From Prauserella endophytica (GTDB taxonomy: Bacteria > Actinomycetota > Actinomycetes > Mycobacteriales > Pseudonocardiaceae): a stretch of DNA of 64,000 bases. Shown here piece after piece: positions 1-10,197 of the stretch; position 1 is the stretch's first letter, and every line of letters starts with the position of its first letter. The position numbers and the translations under genes are program-made. The stretch is taken from contig NZ_SWMS01000005.1 of assembly GCF_005146945.1 (NCBI RefSeq), forward strand, positions 186,001 through 250,000. Reading direction: 5' to 3'. The notes beneath the pieces were generated by a model, which saw only the letters and a list, made by a program, of their open reading frames with translations, had not been told where the DNA came from and did no database searches.

Positions 1-504
1 GACCCCTACATCAAGATGCTCAACGCCCTGCCGAGGGTGGTGCTCGCGCCGATCTTCCTGCTGTGGTTCGGCCTCGGCATCTGGTCCAAAGTGGCCTTCG
101 GCGTGACCTTGGTGTTCTTCATCGTCTTCTTCAACACCTACCAGGGCGTGCGCGAGGTCGACCGGGTCGTGGTCGACAACGCGCGGATGCTCGGCGCGAA
201 GGAGGGCCAGCTGGTCCGCCACGTGCTCCTGCCGAGCGCGCTCACCTGGATCTTCTCCAGCCTGCACATCAGCGTCGGCTTCGCGATCGTCGGCGCCGTC
301 GTCGGCGAGTACCTCGGCTCCTCCAAGGGCGTCGGCTACCTGATCTCGCAGGCGGAGGGAACGTTCGACACCACGGGTGTCTTCACCGGCATGGTCGTGC
401 TCTCCGCGGTGGTGCTCGTGGTCGACGTCGCCGTCAACCGCGTCGAGCGCTACCTGCTGCGCTGGAAGCCGGTGCAGGCCAACCACATCGCTGGAGGTCA
501 ATGA
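1..504 (+). CDS. ABC transporter permease, NitT/TauT type (5' partial)
   Basis: Inner-membrane permease of an ABC importer of the SsuC/TauC family. The frame is open from the first base, so the N-terminus and first membrane spans lie upstream; 167 codons are visible. The EAA loop that docks the ATPase is readable as GAKEGQLVRHVLLPSAL, followed by hydrophobic segments typical of the last two spans. The stop overlaps the next start (ATGA), so it is translationally coupled to the substrate-binding lipoprotein. An ATPase gene is expected just upstream but is not seen. Known members carry sulfonates, nitrate, pyrimidine precursors or aromatic acids; the substrate cannot be told here. Confidence 0.88.
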   Translation, partial: DPYIKMLNALPRVVLAPIFLLWFGLGIWSKVAFGVTLVFFIVFFNTYQGVREVDRVVVDNARMLGAKEGQLVRHVLLPSALTWIFSSLHISVGFAIVGAVVGEYLGSSKGVGYLISQAEGTFDTTGVFTGMVVLSAVVLVVDVAVNRVERYLLRWKPVQANHIAGGQ

Positions 505-1532
505 TGATCAAGCGGATCCTCGCCCCGGTGCTCGCGCTCGCGCTGGTGCTCAGCGCGTGCCAGGCCAAACCGGGGGAGCGGGCCGAGGGCGGGCAGGTCA
601 CCATCGGCGTCGGCGGCCAGCCGCTCCTGGTGTACCTGCCGACGACGCTGGCGCAGCGGCTCGGCTACTACGAGGCCGAGGGTCTGAAGGTCACCCTGGA
701 GGACCTGCAGGGCGGGTCCAAGGCGCTGCAGGCACTGCAGGGCGGCAGCGTCGACGTGGTCAGCGGCTACTACGACCACACGATCCAGATGGCGGCCAAG
801 GACCGCGAGGTGCGCTCGTTCGTCACGATGCTGCGCTACCCGTCGCTCGTGCTCGCGGTGTCACCGAAGGCGAGCAAGCCGATCAACTCGATCGCCGACC
901 TCGCCGGCGCGAACGTCGGCGTGACCGCGCCCGGCTCGTCGACGGACTTCTTCCTCAAGTACCTGCTGAACAAGGAAGGGCTGCCGTCGGACGCGGCGAC
1001 CGTGCAGGCGGTGGGTGGTGACTCCAGCGCCGTCGCGGCTATGGAGCAGGGCCGCGTCGACGCCGCGGTGATGCTCGACCCGGCGTTCTCCCTGCTGCAG
1101 CAGCGCGCGGGCGTCGACAAGGTCAAGATCCTCACCGACACGCGCACCGCCGAGGGCGTGCAGGAGGACTTCGGCGTCGCCACCTACCCGGCGGCGGTGC
1201 TGTACTCCACCGGGCAGTGGCTGGAGAACAACGGCGACAACGCGCGCAAGCTCGCCAAGGCCATCGTGCGCACGCTCGAGTGGATCGACCAGCACTCAGC
1301 CGAGGAGATCGCCGCCGAGATGCCCGAGGAGTACGCGCAGGGCAACCGCGAGGTCTACGTCGAGGCGATCGGCAAGGTCAAGGAGGCCTACTCGAAGGAC
1401 GGCACGATCCAGCCCGACGGCGCCGAGGCCGTGCGCTCCGTGCTGGCCCAGTTCATCCCGGAGATCGAGCGGGCGAACGTCGACGTGTCCGGCACCTATT
1501 CCAACGACTACCTCCCGGAGAAGTCAGGCTGA
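501..1532 (+). CDS. ABC transporter substrate-binding lipoprotein (NMT1/SsuA-like)
   Basis: Extracytoplasmic solute-binding protein of a NitT/TauT importer, 343 residues. The N-terminus is a lipoprotein signal with a lipobox LVLSAC (Cys20), so it should be lipid-anchored outside the membrane. The body has the NMT1/SsuA pattern: an early YLPTTLAQRLGYYEAEGL segment and a GVTAPGSSTDFF segment of the ligand-binding fold. Two tandem ATGs (501 and 504) follow a GGAGG at 493-497; the second has the better spacing. It overlaps the upstream permease by 4 bases. A FAD oxidase follows 69 bp downstream, but a functional link is only guessed. Confidence 0.88.
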   Translation: MMIKRILAPVLALALVLSACQAKPGERAEGGQVTIGVGGQPLLVYLPTTLAQRLGYYEAEGLKVTLEDLQGGSKALQALQGGSVDVVSGYYDHTIQMAAKDREVRSFVTMLRYPSLVLAVSPKASKPINSIADLAGANVGVTAPGSSTDFFLKYLLNKEGLPSDAATVQAVGGDSSAVAAMEQGRVDAAVMLDPAFSLLQQRAGVDKVKILTDTRTAEGVQEDFGVATYPAAVLYSTGQWLENNGDNARKLAKAIVRTLEWIDQHSAEEIAAEMPEEYAQGNREVYVEAIGKVKEAYSKDGTIQPDGAEAVRSVLAQFIPEIERANVDVSGTYSNDYLPEKSG

Positions 1533-1601
1533 TTCTTTTCACCGCGCGTAACGGTCGGCAGGACGGCGCGACTGGCCTCTGATAGACGCTAGGAGGAAGT
1601 C

Positions 1602-2987
1602 ATGACCGGTAACCTGCTCGAACCCGCGTCCGTGGACGACCTGCGGGCGCACTTCAGCGGCCGGGTGGTCACACCCAGTGACGGCGACTACGAGGATGTG
1701 CGGAGCATCTTCAACGCGATGATCGTCGCGCGGCCCCAGCTGATCGCCCGCTGTGCCGACGCCGACGACGTCAAGGCGGCCCTGGCGTTCGCGCGGAGCA
1801 ACCGGCTCGATATCGCGGTGCGCAGCGGTGGGCACAGCGTCGCGGGCGCCTGCCTCGTCGACGGCGGGCTGGTGATCGACACGCGGCCGATGAACGACGT
1901 CACGGTGGACTCCGAGCGGGCCACCGTGACGGTCGGCGGCGGAACCAGCTGGGGCGAGTTCGACCGGGCGACCCAGCCGTACGGGCTCGCGACGACCGGA
2001 GGGCGCGTGTCCACCACCGGCGTCGCGGGCCTGACGCTGGGCGGCGGGTCCGGCTGGATCGAGCGCAAGTACGGCCTCGCCTGCGACAATCTGCTCTCGG
2101 TGGACCTCGTGACCGCCGACGGCCGAGAGGTGACCGCGAACGAGCGGGAGAACCCGGACCTGTTCTGGGCGCTGCACGGCGCGGGCGGCAACTTCGGCGT
2201 CGCGACGTCGCTGACCTTCCGGCTGCACCGGCTCCCCGAGTTCTCGATCGCGCTGCTGCTGTGGCCCGCAGACCAGGGTCGCTCGATCGCCGGGATCTAC
2301 CGCGACCTCATGCACAACGCACCGGAGGAAGCAGGCGGAGGGCTGCTGTATCTCACCGGACCGCCTGAGGAGTTCGTGCCGCCGCATCTGGTCGGGCAGC
2401 TGTCGTGTGGCGTGCTCGTGACGTACTGCGGAGCCGAGCCCGCCCTGCGGGAGTTCGCCGCGCCACTGCTCGCCGCCGCGCCGCACGGTCAGGTGATCAC
2501 CGACATCCCGTATGCCGACCTGCAGTGCATGCTCGACGACCCGCCGGGCTTCCGGAACTACTGGACCGACGAGCACCTGCGGGAGCTGCCCGACGAGGCG
2601 CTGGAGCGCTTCTGCGAGCGCGCGTACGACATGGTCGTGCCGTCCGCCTCGCAGTACGCGCTGCTGCCGTGGGGCGGCGCGGTGACGCACGGCCGGGACT
2701 GGCCGGGCTTCAACCGGGCCACTCCGTGGGCGGTGCACCCGCTTGGCCTGTGGGAGGACCCCGCCGACGACGACCGGGTGATCGCGTGGGCCCGCAACGT
2801 GCGCGCCGACATGCGGCCCTGGTCGAGCGGGGACGTCTACCTCAACTTCATCGGGGACGAGGGCGCCGACCGCGTCGTGGCCGGCTACGGCGAGGACAAC
2901 TACCGGGAGCTCGCCCGCATCAAGGCCGACTTCGACCCGGAGAACGTCTTCAACCGCTGGCACAACGTCCACCCGGCGGCCCGCTGA
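1602..2987 (+). CDS. FAD-binding oxidoreductase, berberine bridge enzyme-like
   Basis: Flavin-dependent oxidase of the PCMH/BBE family, 461 residues, a normal length. The N-terminal half carries the FAD-binding segment RSGGHSVAG, whose His is the usual 8-alpha-histidyl FAD attachment site, and a glycine-rich GLTLGGGSGW segment. The C-terminus has the BBE signature YLNFIGDE...NYRELARIKADFDPENVF. Bacterial members oxidise sugars, alkaloid-like compounds or polyketide intermediates; the substrate is not predictable. A strong AGGAGG precedes the ATG. It ends 14 bp before a long inverted repeat that separates it from convergent asnB. Confidence 0.9.
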   Translation: MTGNLLEPASVDDLRAHFSGRVVTPSDGDYEDVRSIFNAMIVARPQLIARCADADDVKAALAFARSNRLDIAVRSGGHSVAGACLVDGGLVIDTRPMNDVTVDSERATVTVGGGTSWGEFDRATQPYGLATTGGRVSTTGVAGLTLGGGSGWIERKYGLACDNLLSVDLVTADGREVTANERENPDLFWALHGAGGNFGVATSLTFRLHRLPEFSIALLLWPADQGRSIAGIYRDLMHNAPEEAGGGLLYLTGPPEEFVPPHLVGQLSCGVLVTYCGAEPALREFAAPLLAAAPHGQVITDIPYADLQCMLDDPPGFRNYWTDEHLRELPDEALERFCERAYDMVVPSASQYALLPWGGAVTHGRDWPGFNRATPWAVHPLGLWEDPADDDRVIAWARNVRADMRPWSSGDVYLNFIGDEGADRVVAGYGEDNYRELARIKADFDPENVFNRWHNVHPAAR

Positions 2988-3001
2988 CCCGCGCGCTGAA
3001 A

Positions 3002-3056
3002 GGCCCCCAAGGCCACCTTTGTTGCGTTCAACGCAACAAAGGTGGCCTTGGGGGCC
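3002..3056. terminator. 55-nt inverted repeat between convergent genes (family A)
   Basis: A perfect 27-bp inverted repeat with a single central base: GGCCCCCAAGGCCACCTTTG on the left, its exact complement on the right, and the loop region GCGTTCAACGC. It fills the gap between convergent stops at 2987 and 3070. The same family recurs at 14526-14580 and 60695-60743. Position and symmetry suggest a bidirectional terminator or a REP-like element; there is no T-run at this copy. Confidence 0.75.
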
Positions 3057-3069
3057 GATACGCGGAGCC

Positions 3070-4998
3070 TCAGAGCTTCACCGGGTACTGGGGTTCCGGG
3101 ACCTCTGGCTTGATGCGGTTCTCGATGAAGATGCCGTGCCAGAGCATGAACACCAGTAGCGCCCACAGCCGCCTGCTGTGGTCGAGCGTGCCCGCCTTGT
3201 GCTCGTCGAGCATCGCCAGCACTGCGCGCTTGTCGAGCAGCTCGTCGGTCTGGGAGTCGGAGATCACGCCGCGGGCCCAGTCGTACATCTCGTCGCGCAG
3301 CCAGACGCGAATCGGCACCGGGAAACCGAGCTTGCGGCGGTTGAGCACGTGTGCGGGCACGATGCCGTCGAGCGCCCTGCGCAGGGCGAACTTCGTGGTC
3401 TCCCTGGTGATCTTCTGGTCGAGCGGGATCGACGACGCCACCCGGAACACCTCGGCGTCGAGAAACGGCACCCGCAGCTCCAGCGAGTTGGCCATCGTCA
3501 CCTTGTCGGCCTTGACGAGGATGTCGCCGCGAAGCCACGTGAAGAGGTCGACGTGCTGCATGCGCGCCACCGGGTCCCAGCCGCGCGAGAGGTCGTACCA
3601 GGGCGCCGTGACGTCTCCGTGCCCGACGCCCTCCTGGAACGTCCTCAGCACGCCCCGCAGCTGGTCGTCGCGGAAGATCCGCGCGTTGCCGTAGTAGCGT
3701 TCCTCCAGCGTCAGCGCGCCGCGCCGCAGCAGGTCCTTGCCCCGCGTGCCCTCCGGGATCCGGGCCGAGACCTTGCCGAGCAGCTTGCGCACGCCGCCCG
3801 GGACCTTCTCGAACGGCGCCAGCGACAGCGGCTCGCGGTAGATCGTGTACCCGCCGAACAGCTCGTCGGAGCCCTCACCGGAGAGCACGACCTTCACGCG
3901 CTTGCGCGCCTCGCGCGCGATGAACCACAGCGGCACCAGCGCCGGGTCGGCCACCGGGTCGTCGAGGTACCAGACGATCAGCGGAAGTGTGTCCATCATC
4001 TCGTCGGCGGACACGGTCCTGACCACGTGCTCGACACCGATCGCCGCGGCGGACTCGGCCGCGACGTCGACCTCCGAGTAGCCCTCGCGCTCGAACCCGG
4101 TGGTGAACGTGATCAGGTCCGGGTTGTGCTCCTTGGCCAGGGCGGCGATCGCCGTGGAGTCGATCCCGCCGGAGAGGAAAGCTCCCACCGTGACGTCGGC
4201 ACGCATGTGCTTGGCCACCGAGTCGCGCATGACCTCGGCGATCTCCTCGTGCAGCGCCGCGACCGGGGCCGCGCCCGACACCGGCTTGGCGATGAACTCG
4301 GGGGAGAAGTACCGCTCGGTCTTCAGCTCGCCGCCCGGCTCGACCGTGAACGACGTGCCCGACTCGATGCGGCGGATGCCGCTGTGCAGCGACTCCGGCT
4401 CCGGCACGTACTGCAACACGAGGTAGTGCTGCAGGGCCGTGCGGTCCAGCTCCTCGGCGACGCCGAGCGTGCCGGAGAGCTCCAGCAGGCTCTTCTTCTC
4501 GCTGGCGAACGCGACCCCACCGGGGCCCGCCGAGTAGTAGAGAGGCTTGATGCCGAACGGGTCACGGGCGCCGAAGACGACCTTGCGCTCGGAGTCCCAG
4601 ATCAGAAACGCGAACATCCCGCGCAGCCGGCCCACCGCGGCGGGTCCGAGGTGGTGGTAGGCCGCGACGATGGCCTCCGTGTCGCCCTCTGTGGCGAACT
4701 TCGCACCGTGCTCGGCGGCGAGCTCCTCACGCAGCTCGAGGTAGTTGTAGATCTCACCGTTGAAGTTGATCGTGTACCGCTGCGGGTTCTCCGGAGGTCC
4801 CCAGGTCAGGGGCTGGTGGGAGTGCTCGACGTCGATGATGGCGAGCCGGTTGAAGCCGTAGACGACCTCGCCGTCGGCCCACGTGTCCGTCTCGTCGGGG
4901 CCGCGATGCCGCTGGCAACGCAGGGCCTGGCCGACCGACGGCCTGGCGTTCACCGCGTCGTTCTCGCTGGCACAAACCAGTCCAAGCAGGCCGCACAC
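3070..4998 (-). CDS. asnB: asparagine synthase (glutamine-hydrolysing)
   Basis: Cytosolic amidotransferase making asparagine from aspartate, ATP and glutamine; 642 residues. The protein begins MCGLLGL, placing the glutaminase nucleophile Cys at position 2, which fixes the GTG start at 4998. The glutaminase domain shows the N-N-G-E type segment NFNGEIYNY; the synthetase domain has the pyrophosphate loop FLSGGIDST and later VVLSGEGSDELFGGY. In mycobacteria asnB lies beside ctaC, the same neighbourhood as here. It may also amidate cell-wall precursors, as proposed for some actinobacterial homologues; that is not decided by sequence. Confidence 0.95.
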   Translation of the reverse strand: MCGLLGLVCASENDAVNARPSVGQALRCQRHRGPDETDTWADGEVVYGFNRLAIIDVEHSHQPLTWGPPENPQRYTINFNGEIYNYLELREELAAEHGAKFATEGDTEAIVAAYHHLGPAAVGRLRGMFAFLIWDSERKVVFGARDPFGIKPLYYSAGPGGVAFASEKKSLLELSGTLGVAEELDRTALQHYLVLQYVPEPESLHSGIRRIESGTSFTVEPGGELKTERYFSPEFIAKPVSGAAPVAALHEEIAEVMRDSVAKHMRADVTVGAFLSGGIDSTAIAALAKEHNPDLITFTTGFEREGYSEVDVAAESAAAIGVEHVVRTVSADEMMDTLPLIVWYLDDPVADPALVPLWFIAREARKRVKVVLSGEGSDELFGGYTIYREPLSLAPFEKVPGGVRKLLGKVSARIPEGTRGKDLLRRGALTLEERYYGNARIFRDDQLRGVLRTFQEGVGHGDVTAPWYDLSRGWDPVARMQHVDLFTWLRGDILVKADKVTMANSLELRVPFLDAEVFRVASSIPLDQKITRETTKFALRRALDGIVPAHVLNRRKLGFPVPIRVWLRDEMYDWARGVISDSQTDELLDKRAVLAMLDEHKAGTLDHSRRLWALLVFMLWHGIFIENRIKPEVPEPQYPVKL

Positions 4999-5165
4999 GT
5001 GTCTTCACACACCTTTTTGCTCGTCGCAGCGTTCGAAGTCGCCAGTATGCCGGGGGAGGCGCAGGCCACGGCCGGGCGGGTCGCGGACACCCCTTGGGCG
5101 GCGAGCTCGGCTATCTCGGCTAAAGTCCGGTGCGTCAGAGTGATCGGGCGAGGAGGCATCGCGGA

Positions 5166-6113
5166 GTGGGCGTTCCAGAGCGCACCCGGGGCAAACGACG
5201 GGGCAAGGTCGCCAAGGTTGCCGCGCTCGCCGGGCTTGTCGCCATCTTGGCGACCGGGTGTTCCGGCGAAGAGGTACTGCGGTTCGGGTGGCCGGAAGGC
5301 GTCACGCCTGAGGCCGACCGCATGCGCACCCTGTGGACGTGGTCCGTCATCGCGGCTCTCGCCGTCGGTGTGATCGTGTGGGGCCTGATCTTCTGGACCG
5401 TGGCCTTCCACCGGAAGAAGAAGGGCACCGTCGAGGCGCTGCCCCGGCAGTTCCAGTACAACGTGCCGCTCGAGCTGTTCTGCGTCGTCGTGCCCGTGGT
5501 CATGGTCTGCGTGCTGTTCTTCTTCACCGCCACCACCGAGAGCAAGGTGCTGGCGAAGGAGCCGGACCCCGACGTGACCGTCGACGTCATCGCGTTCCAG
5601 TGGAACTGGGAGTTCGCCTACCCGGAGGAGCCCGAGACCCAGAACGGCCAGCGCATCTCCACGGTCGGCAGCTCGACCGAGATCCCGCTGCTGGTGCTGC
5701 CGACGGACCGGACGATCCAGTACAACCTGCGGTCGACCGACGTCATCCACTCCTTCTGGGTTCCCGAGTTCAACTTCAAGCGGGACGTCATGCCGTACCC
5801 GGAGAAGAACAACCAGGACAACGTCTTCCAGAACACCATCGACCGAGAGGGTGCCTTCGTCGGCCGCTGCGCCGAGCTGTGCGGCACCTACCACGCGATG
5901 ATGAACTTCGAGGTGCGGGCGCTGTCGCCGGACAAGTACGACCGCTACATCGAGCTGCGTACTCAGGTCAACGAGGAGTCCGGCCAGCCGAACACCGCTG
6001 CGGAGGCGCTCGCCGTCCTGCAGAGTGAGGGTTGCGGCGAGGTGTGCAGCCCGACCGCGACCACGACCAAGCCGTTCTCCACCGACCGCACGCTGCGGAC
6101 CGCCACCGGCTGA
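5166..6113 (+). CDS. ctaC: cytochrome c oxidase subunit II
   Basis: CuA-bearing subunit of the aa3 oxidase, receiving electrons from the cytochrome bcc complex; 315 residues from the chosen start. A lipobox LAILATGCSG (Cys32) is followed by two membrane helices and an extracytoplasmic cupredoxin domain. The CuA motif CAELCGTYHAMM supplies Cys235, Cys239, His243 and Met246. The GTG at 5166 is preferred because AGGAGG (5151-5156) lies 9 bases before it; an in-frame GTG at 5130 has no such site. It is followed after 60 bp by ctaF, probably one transcript. Subunit I (ctaD) is not in the window. Confidence 0.95.
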   Translation: MGVPERTRGKRRGKVAKVAALAGLVAILATGCSGEEVLRFGWPEGVTPEADRMRTLWTWSVIAALAVGVIVWGLIFWTVAFHRKKKGTVEALPRQFQYNVPLELFCVVVPVVMVCVLFFFTATTESKVLAKEPDPDVTVDVIAFQWNWEFAYPEEPETQNGQRISTVGSSTEIPLLVLPTDRTIQYNLRSTDVIHSFWVPEFNFKRDVMPYPEKNNQDNVFQNTIDREGAFVGRCAELCGTYHAMMNFEVRALSPDKYDRYIELRTQVNEESGQPNTAAEALAVLQSEGCGEVCSPTATTTKPFSTDRTLRTATG

Positions 6114-6173
6114 GCCCGCGAGACGGCAGCAACTCCCGCGAAGTAGTCCCAGCGAACCAGTAAGGACACGGCA

Positions 6174-6593
6174 ATGAAGGTCGAAGCCCGGATTTTCGAC
6201 ATCGTCACGGTCTTCGCTTTCCTCGTAGCGATCGTCTACGCGGTGATGACCGGCTACATGACCAACGACGGCGTGGAGCCGATCGGCACGGTCGCGCTGA
6301 TCCTCACCGGCGCGCTGGCATTGCTCGTGGGCAGCTACTTCCGCTTCGTGTCGCGGCGCATCGAGCCGAGGCCCGAGGACCGCGAGGAGGCCGAGATCGC
6401 CGACGGCGCCGGTGAGCTGGGCTTCTTCAGCCCCGGCAGCTACTGGCCCGTGGCGCTCGCCGCCTGTGCGGCGCTCGGCGGCGTGGCGCTCGCGTTCTTC
6501 CAGATCTGGCTGCTGGTCCTGGCGATCATCGCCCTGCTGATCGCCGTCGGCGGCCTGGTCTTCGAGTACCACACCGGCCCGAGCCACCACTGA
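6174..6593 (+). CDS. ctaF: cytochrome c oxidase subunit IV, actinobacterial type
   Basis: Small integral membrane subunit of the actinobacterial aa3 oxidase, 139 residues. It has four predicted helices in two pairs, separated by a charged loop rich in Glu/Arg (residues about 60-80). The N-terminus MKVEARIFDIV is typical of the family. It follows ctaC in the same direction, as in mycobacteria and corynebacteria. A long inverted repeat follows the stop and probably ends the ctaC-ctaF transcript. Confidence 0.92.
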   Translation: MKVEARIFDIVTVFAFLVAIVYAVMTGYMTNDGVEPIGTVALILTGALALLVGSYFRFVSRRIEPRPEDREEAEIADGAGELGFFSPGSYWPVALAACAALGGVALAFFQIWLLVLAIIALLIAVGGLVFEYHTGPSHH

Positions 6594-6611
6594 GGCTCCT
6601 CCCGCATTACT

Positions 6612-6664
6612 GCAGTGAAGGCCACCATGCCTGCGTTGAACGCAGGCATGGTGGCCTTCACTGC
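6612..6664. terminator. 53-nt inverted repeat between convergent genes (family B)
   Basis: A perfect 26-bp inverted repeat with one central base, arms beginning GCAGTGAAGGCCACCATGCC, centre GCGTTGAACGC. It lies between convergent stops at 6593 and 6679. Further family B copies are at 40135-40187 and, split, at 46789-46896. The inner AAGGCCACC core is shared with family A. Confidence 0.75.
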
Positions 6665-6678
6665 GCTTGCCTGTGGAT

Positions 6679-7569
6679 TCAACGCTTCCTGGTGGGTGCC
6701 ATCGCTGCCACGAGTACGGCCAGCATTCCGGCGCCCTCGGTGACGCTCACGCGGTGGTCGTAGGCGAGCACGTCCACGACCACGGCCACCACGGGGTAGA
6801 CGTAGGACAGCAGGGCCACGGTCGTGGTCGGCAGCTTGCCGATGCTGCTGTACATCAGCACGTACATCACCGCCGTGTGCACGGCGCCGAGCAGCGCGAG
6901 CCACAGCAGGCCCCTCGGATCGGCCGGCAGGGGGGTGAACGCCAGTGCCGGGGCCAGCAGCACCGTGCCGACGCCCAGCTGGATCGCGGCGAGCAGGTGC
7001 GGCCGCACGTGGCTGAGCTGCTTGGCGATCAGCGACGCTCCGGCGTAGAGCACCGCGGCGCCCAGCGCGAGCGCGACCCCGCCCGCGTTCACCGGCCGCC
7101 CGTCCGTGCCCTGTGCGCCGAGTGAGATCAACACCACACCGCCGAACGCGACGGCGGCCCTCGCGAGGTGGCTGCGGGTGACCTTCTCGCGCAGCAGCAC
7201 CGCGGCCAGCCCCACCAGCAGCAGTGGCTGGGTGTGGTAGACGACCGTGCTGACCGAGATCGACGACAGCGCGTACGAGGCGAACAGCAGCACCCAGTTG
7301 CCCACCAGCAGCACGCCGCCGAGCGCTGCCAGACCGAGGTCCCTTCTGCTCAACGCCGCGGGGCGCAGCCAGCCCCGCGCGGCGCACCAGATCGCGAGCA
7401 GCACGCCGCCGACGAGGCAGCGCGCGAAGGCCACCGCGGGCGCCTGCGCGCCGCTCTCCAGCACGACCGCGCCGATCGTGCCGGACAGGGCCATGGCCGT
7501 TGTCCACCGAAGCAGGGCCGCCCGGTCGAGGGCATCCGTCGCGGGGGCGGGGGTTGTCGTCGTTGTCAT
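6679..7569 (-). CDS. EamA/DMT-family transporter
   Basis: Ten-helix drug/metabolite transporter superfamily protein, 296 residues, with two EamA repeats. Visible family features are the early GTIGAVVLESGAQAPAVAFARCLVGG segment of repeat 1 and GAVHTAVMYVLMYSS of repeat 2. The ATG at 7569 (MTTTTTP) is chosen over a longer GC-rich extension because it starts just before the first hydrophobic helix. It is divergent from an AraC/GlxA-type regulator with 79 bp between them, suggesting control by that regulator. Likely an exporter of an amino acid or metabolite; substrate unknown. Confidence 0.85.
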   Translation of the reverse strand: MTTTTTPAPATDALDRAALLRWTTAMALSGTIGAVVLESGAQAPAVAFARCLVGGVLLAIWCAARGWLRPAALSRRDLGLAALGGVLLVGNWVLLFASYALSSISVSTVVYHTQPLLLVGLAAVLLREKVTRSHLARAAVAFGGVVLISLGAQGTDGRPVNAGGVALALGAAVLYAGASLIAKQLSHVRPHLLAAIQLGVGTVLLAPALAFTPLPADPRGLLWLALLGAVHTAVMYVLMYSSIGKLPTTTVALLSYVYPVVAVVVDVLAYDHRVSVTEGAGMLAVLVAAMAPTRKR

Positions 7570-8597
7570 GCCCCCAGCCTCGACCGGCGGCGACGTCACG
7601 ACGAGTGGCAGAGATGACATGGACCGCAAAACTTGTGACACTGCCTGGATGGGTGTGGAGAAGGTCGCGGTGGTGGTCGCGGGCGAGGTGTCGCCCTTCG
7701 AGCTCGGCGTGGCGTGTGAGGTGTTCGGCACCGACCGCTCGGCGTCGGGCATGCCGGGTTGGGACTTCGCGGTCTGCTCGCCTGGTGGCGAACCCGTGCG
7801 CAGCTGGTCGGGCTTCGAGCTCGGCGCGCTGTCTCCGCTGGAGCGCGCGGCCGACGCCGACCTGCTGGTGGTGCCCACGTGCGCGCCCCGCACGAGCCCG
7901 CCGCCGGACGCCGTGCTCGACGTCCTGCGCGCCGCACCCGAGCGGGGCGCCTGGGTGGCCGGGTTCTGCGCGGGCGTGTTCGCACTGGGCTACGCGGGCC
8001 TGCTCGACGACCGGGACTGCACCGTCCACTGGGTCTACGAGCGCGAGTTCACTGAGAGATTCCCCACGGCCAAGATCGACGCGACCGCGCTGTACGCCGA
8101 GGACCGGGGCGTGTTCACCAGCGCGGGCACCGTGGCGGCGGTGGACCTGTGCCTGCACCTCGTGCGCAAGGTGCGCGGGCTGGCCGCGGCGACCGCGCTG
8201 GCCCGCCGGATGGTCGCCTCGCCGCACCGCCCCGGCGGGCAGGCCCAGTTCGTCGAGGCGCCCGTGCCCGAGGCCAAGGCCTCCGACGACGCGGTGCTCG
8301 CCGAGGTGCTCGAATGGATCGAACGCAGGCTGGACCAGCCGGTGACGGTCGCCGAACTGGCCAGGCGCACCGGGCTCGGCCAGCGGTCGTTCCTGCGCCG
8401 GTTCGCCGCCGCGACCGGCACCACGCCGCATCGCTGGCTCACCGAGCGCAGGCTCGACCGGGCACAGGGACTGCTGGAGAACGGTGGGCTCTCGGTCGAG
8501 GAGATCGCCGTCGCCTGTGGCTACGCCTCGGCGGCGGCGCTGCGGCACCAGTTCACGCGCCTGCGGGGCACGTCGCCGAGCGCCTATCGCAGGGCGT

Positions 8598-9635
<1,038 letters not shown>

Positions 9636-9640
9636 GCGGA

Positions 9641-10060
9641 TCAGCCGCGTACGACGGGAACCCGTCGCGAACGCAGCACGTCGGCGACGGTCTCGGCAGC
9701 GGTCAGCGGGTCGAGCGGATGCACGAGCACGGCGTCCGCCTGCGACCAGGTGGCGAGCCATCGGTCGTCCTTGCGCCGGACCGCGACCACGATGGGCGGG
9801 CAGTCGTCGATCTCGTTCTTGAGCTGGCGGGTCAGGCCGATGCCGCCGGTCGGCTGCGCCTCGCCGTCGAGGATGGCGAGGTCGATCTCGCCCGAGTCCA
9901 TCTCGGTGAGCACGTCGGCGACGCCGGAGGCCTCCACGTAGCGGACCTTGGCGAGATCGGTGGCGGGCCTGCGGCCCACGGCGTTGATGATCGACTCCCG
10001 TACCTCGGGCCGGTGGCTGAAAACCAGGATCCTCAGTGGCTGCGCTGCCTGCTCGGCCAT
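9641..10060 (-). CDS. pseudo-receiver (response-regulator-like) protein
   Basis: A stand-alone receiver-like protein of 139 residues with no output domain. The fold pattern is visible ([16 protein letters not shown] for strand 1/helix 1, [21 protein letters not shown] around the phospho-site region). The acidic pair after strand 1 is replaced by Ser-His, and the conserved Lys near the end is His (VLVHPLD), so normal Mg-dependent phosphorylation is doubtful. The ATG at 10060 has GGAGG 8 bases upstream; a GTG at 10066 is less well spaced. It lies 5 bp upstream of trpD in the same direction, probably co-transcribed. Function unknown. Confidence 0.75.
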   Translation of the reverse strand: MAEQAAQPLRILVFSHRPEVRESIINAVGRRPATDLAKVRYVEASGVADVLTEMDSGEIDLAILDGEAQPTGGIGLTRQLKNEIDDCPPIVVAVRRKDDRWLATWSQADAVLVHPLDPLTAAETVADVLRSRRVPVVRG

Positions 10061-10197
10061 GGTCACGTCCTCCGCGCCTCGATGGTGGATCGGCCCTGAT
10101 GCTATCGGTCCGGGCCCGTGTCAACCCAGAGGGCCGGAGAGTGTTCCACGACTCTCCGTAGGACCCGCTCTGCGGCGCCGGGCCACGGGGAGACATA

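Noticed and set aside
63-500. N-terminal extension of the first lipoprotein gene
   Set aside because: The frame is open upstream of 501, but it runs through the permease gene in another frame and encodes Arg-rich shadow sequence; the lipoprotein signal begins exactly at 501/504.
5130-5165. GTG at 5130 as start of ctaC
   Set aside because: There is no ribosome site before it, while AGGAGG lies nine bases before the in-frame GTG at 5166.
3178-5373. A 731-codon plus-strand frame across asnB
   Set aside because: asnB on the minus strand has all catalytic motifs; the plus-strand frame is its shadow.
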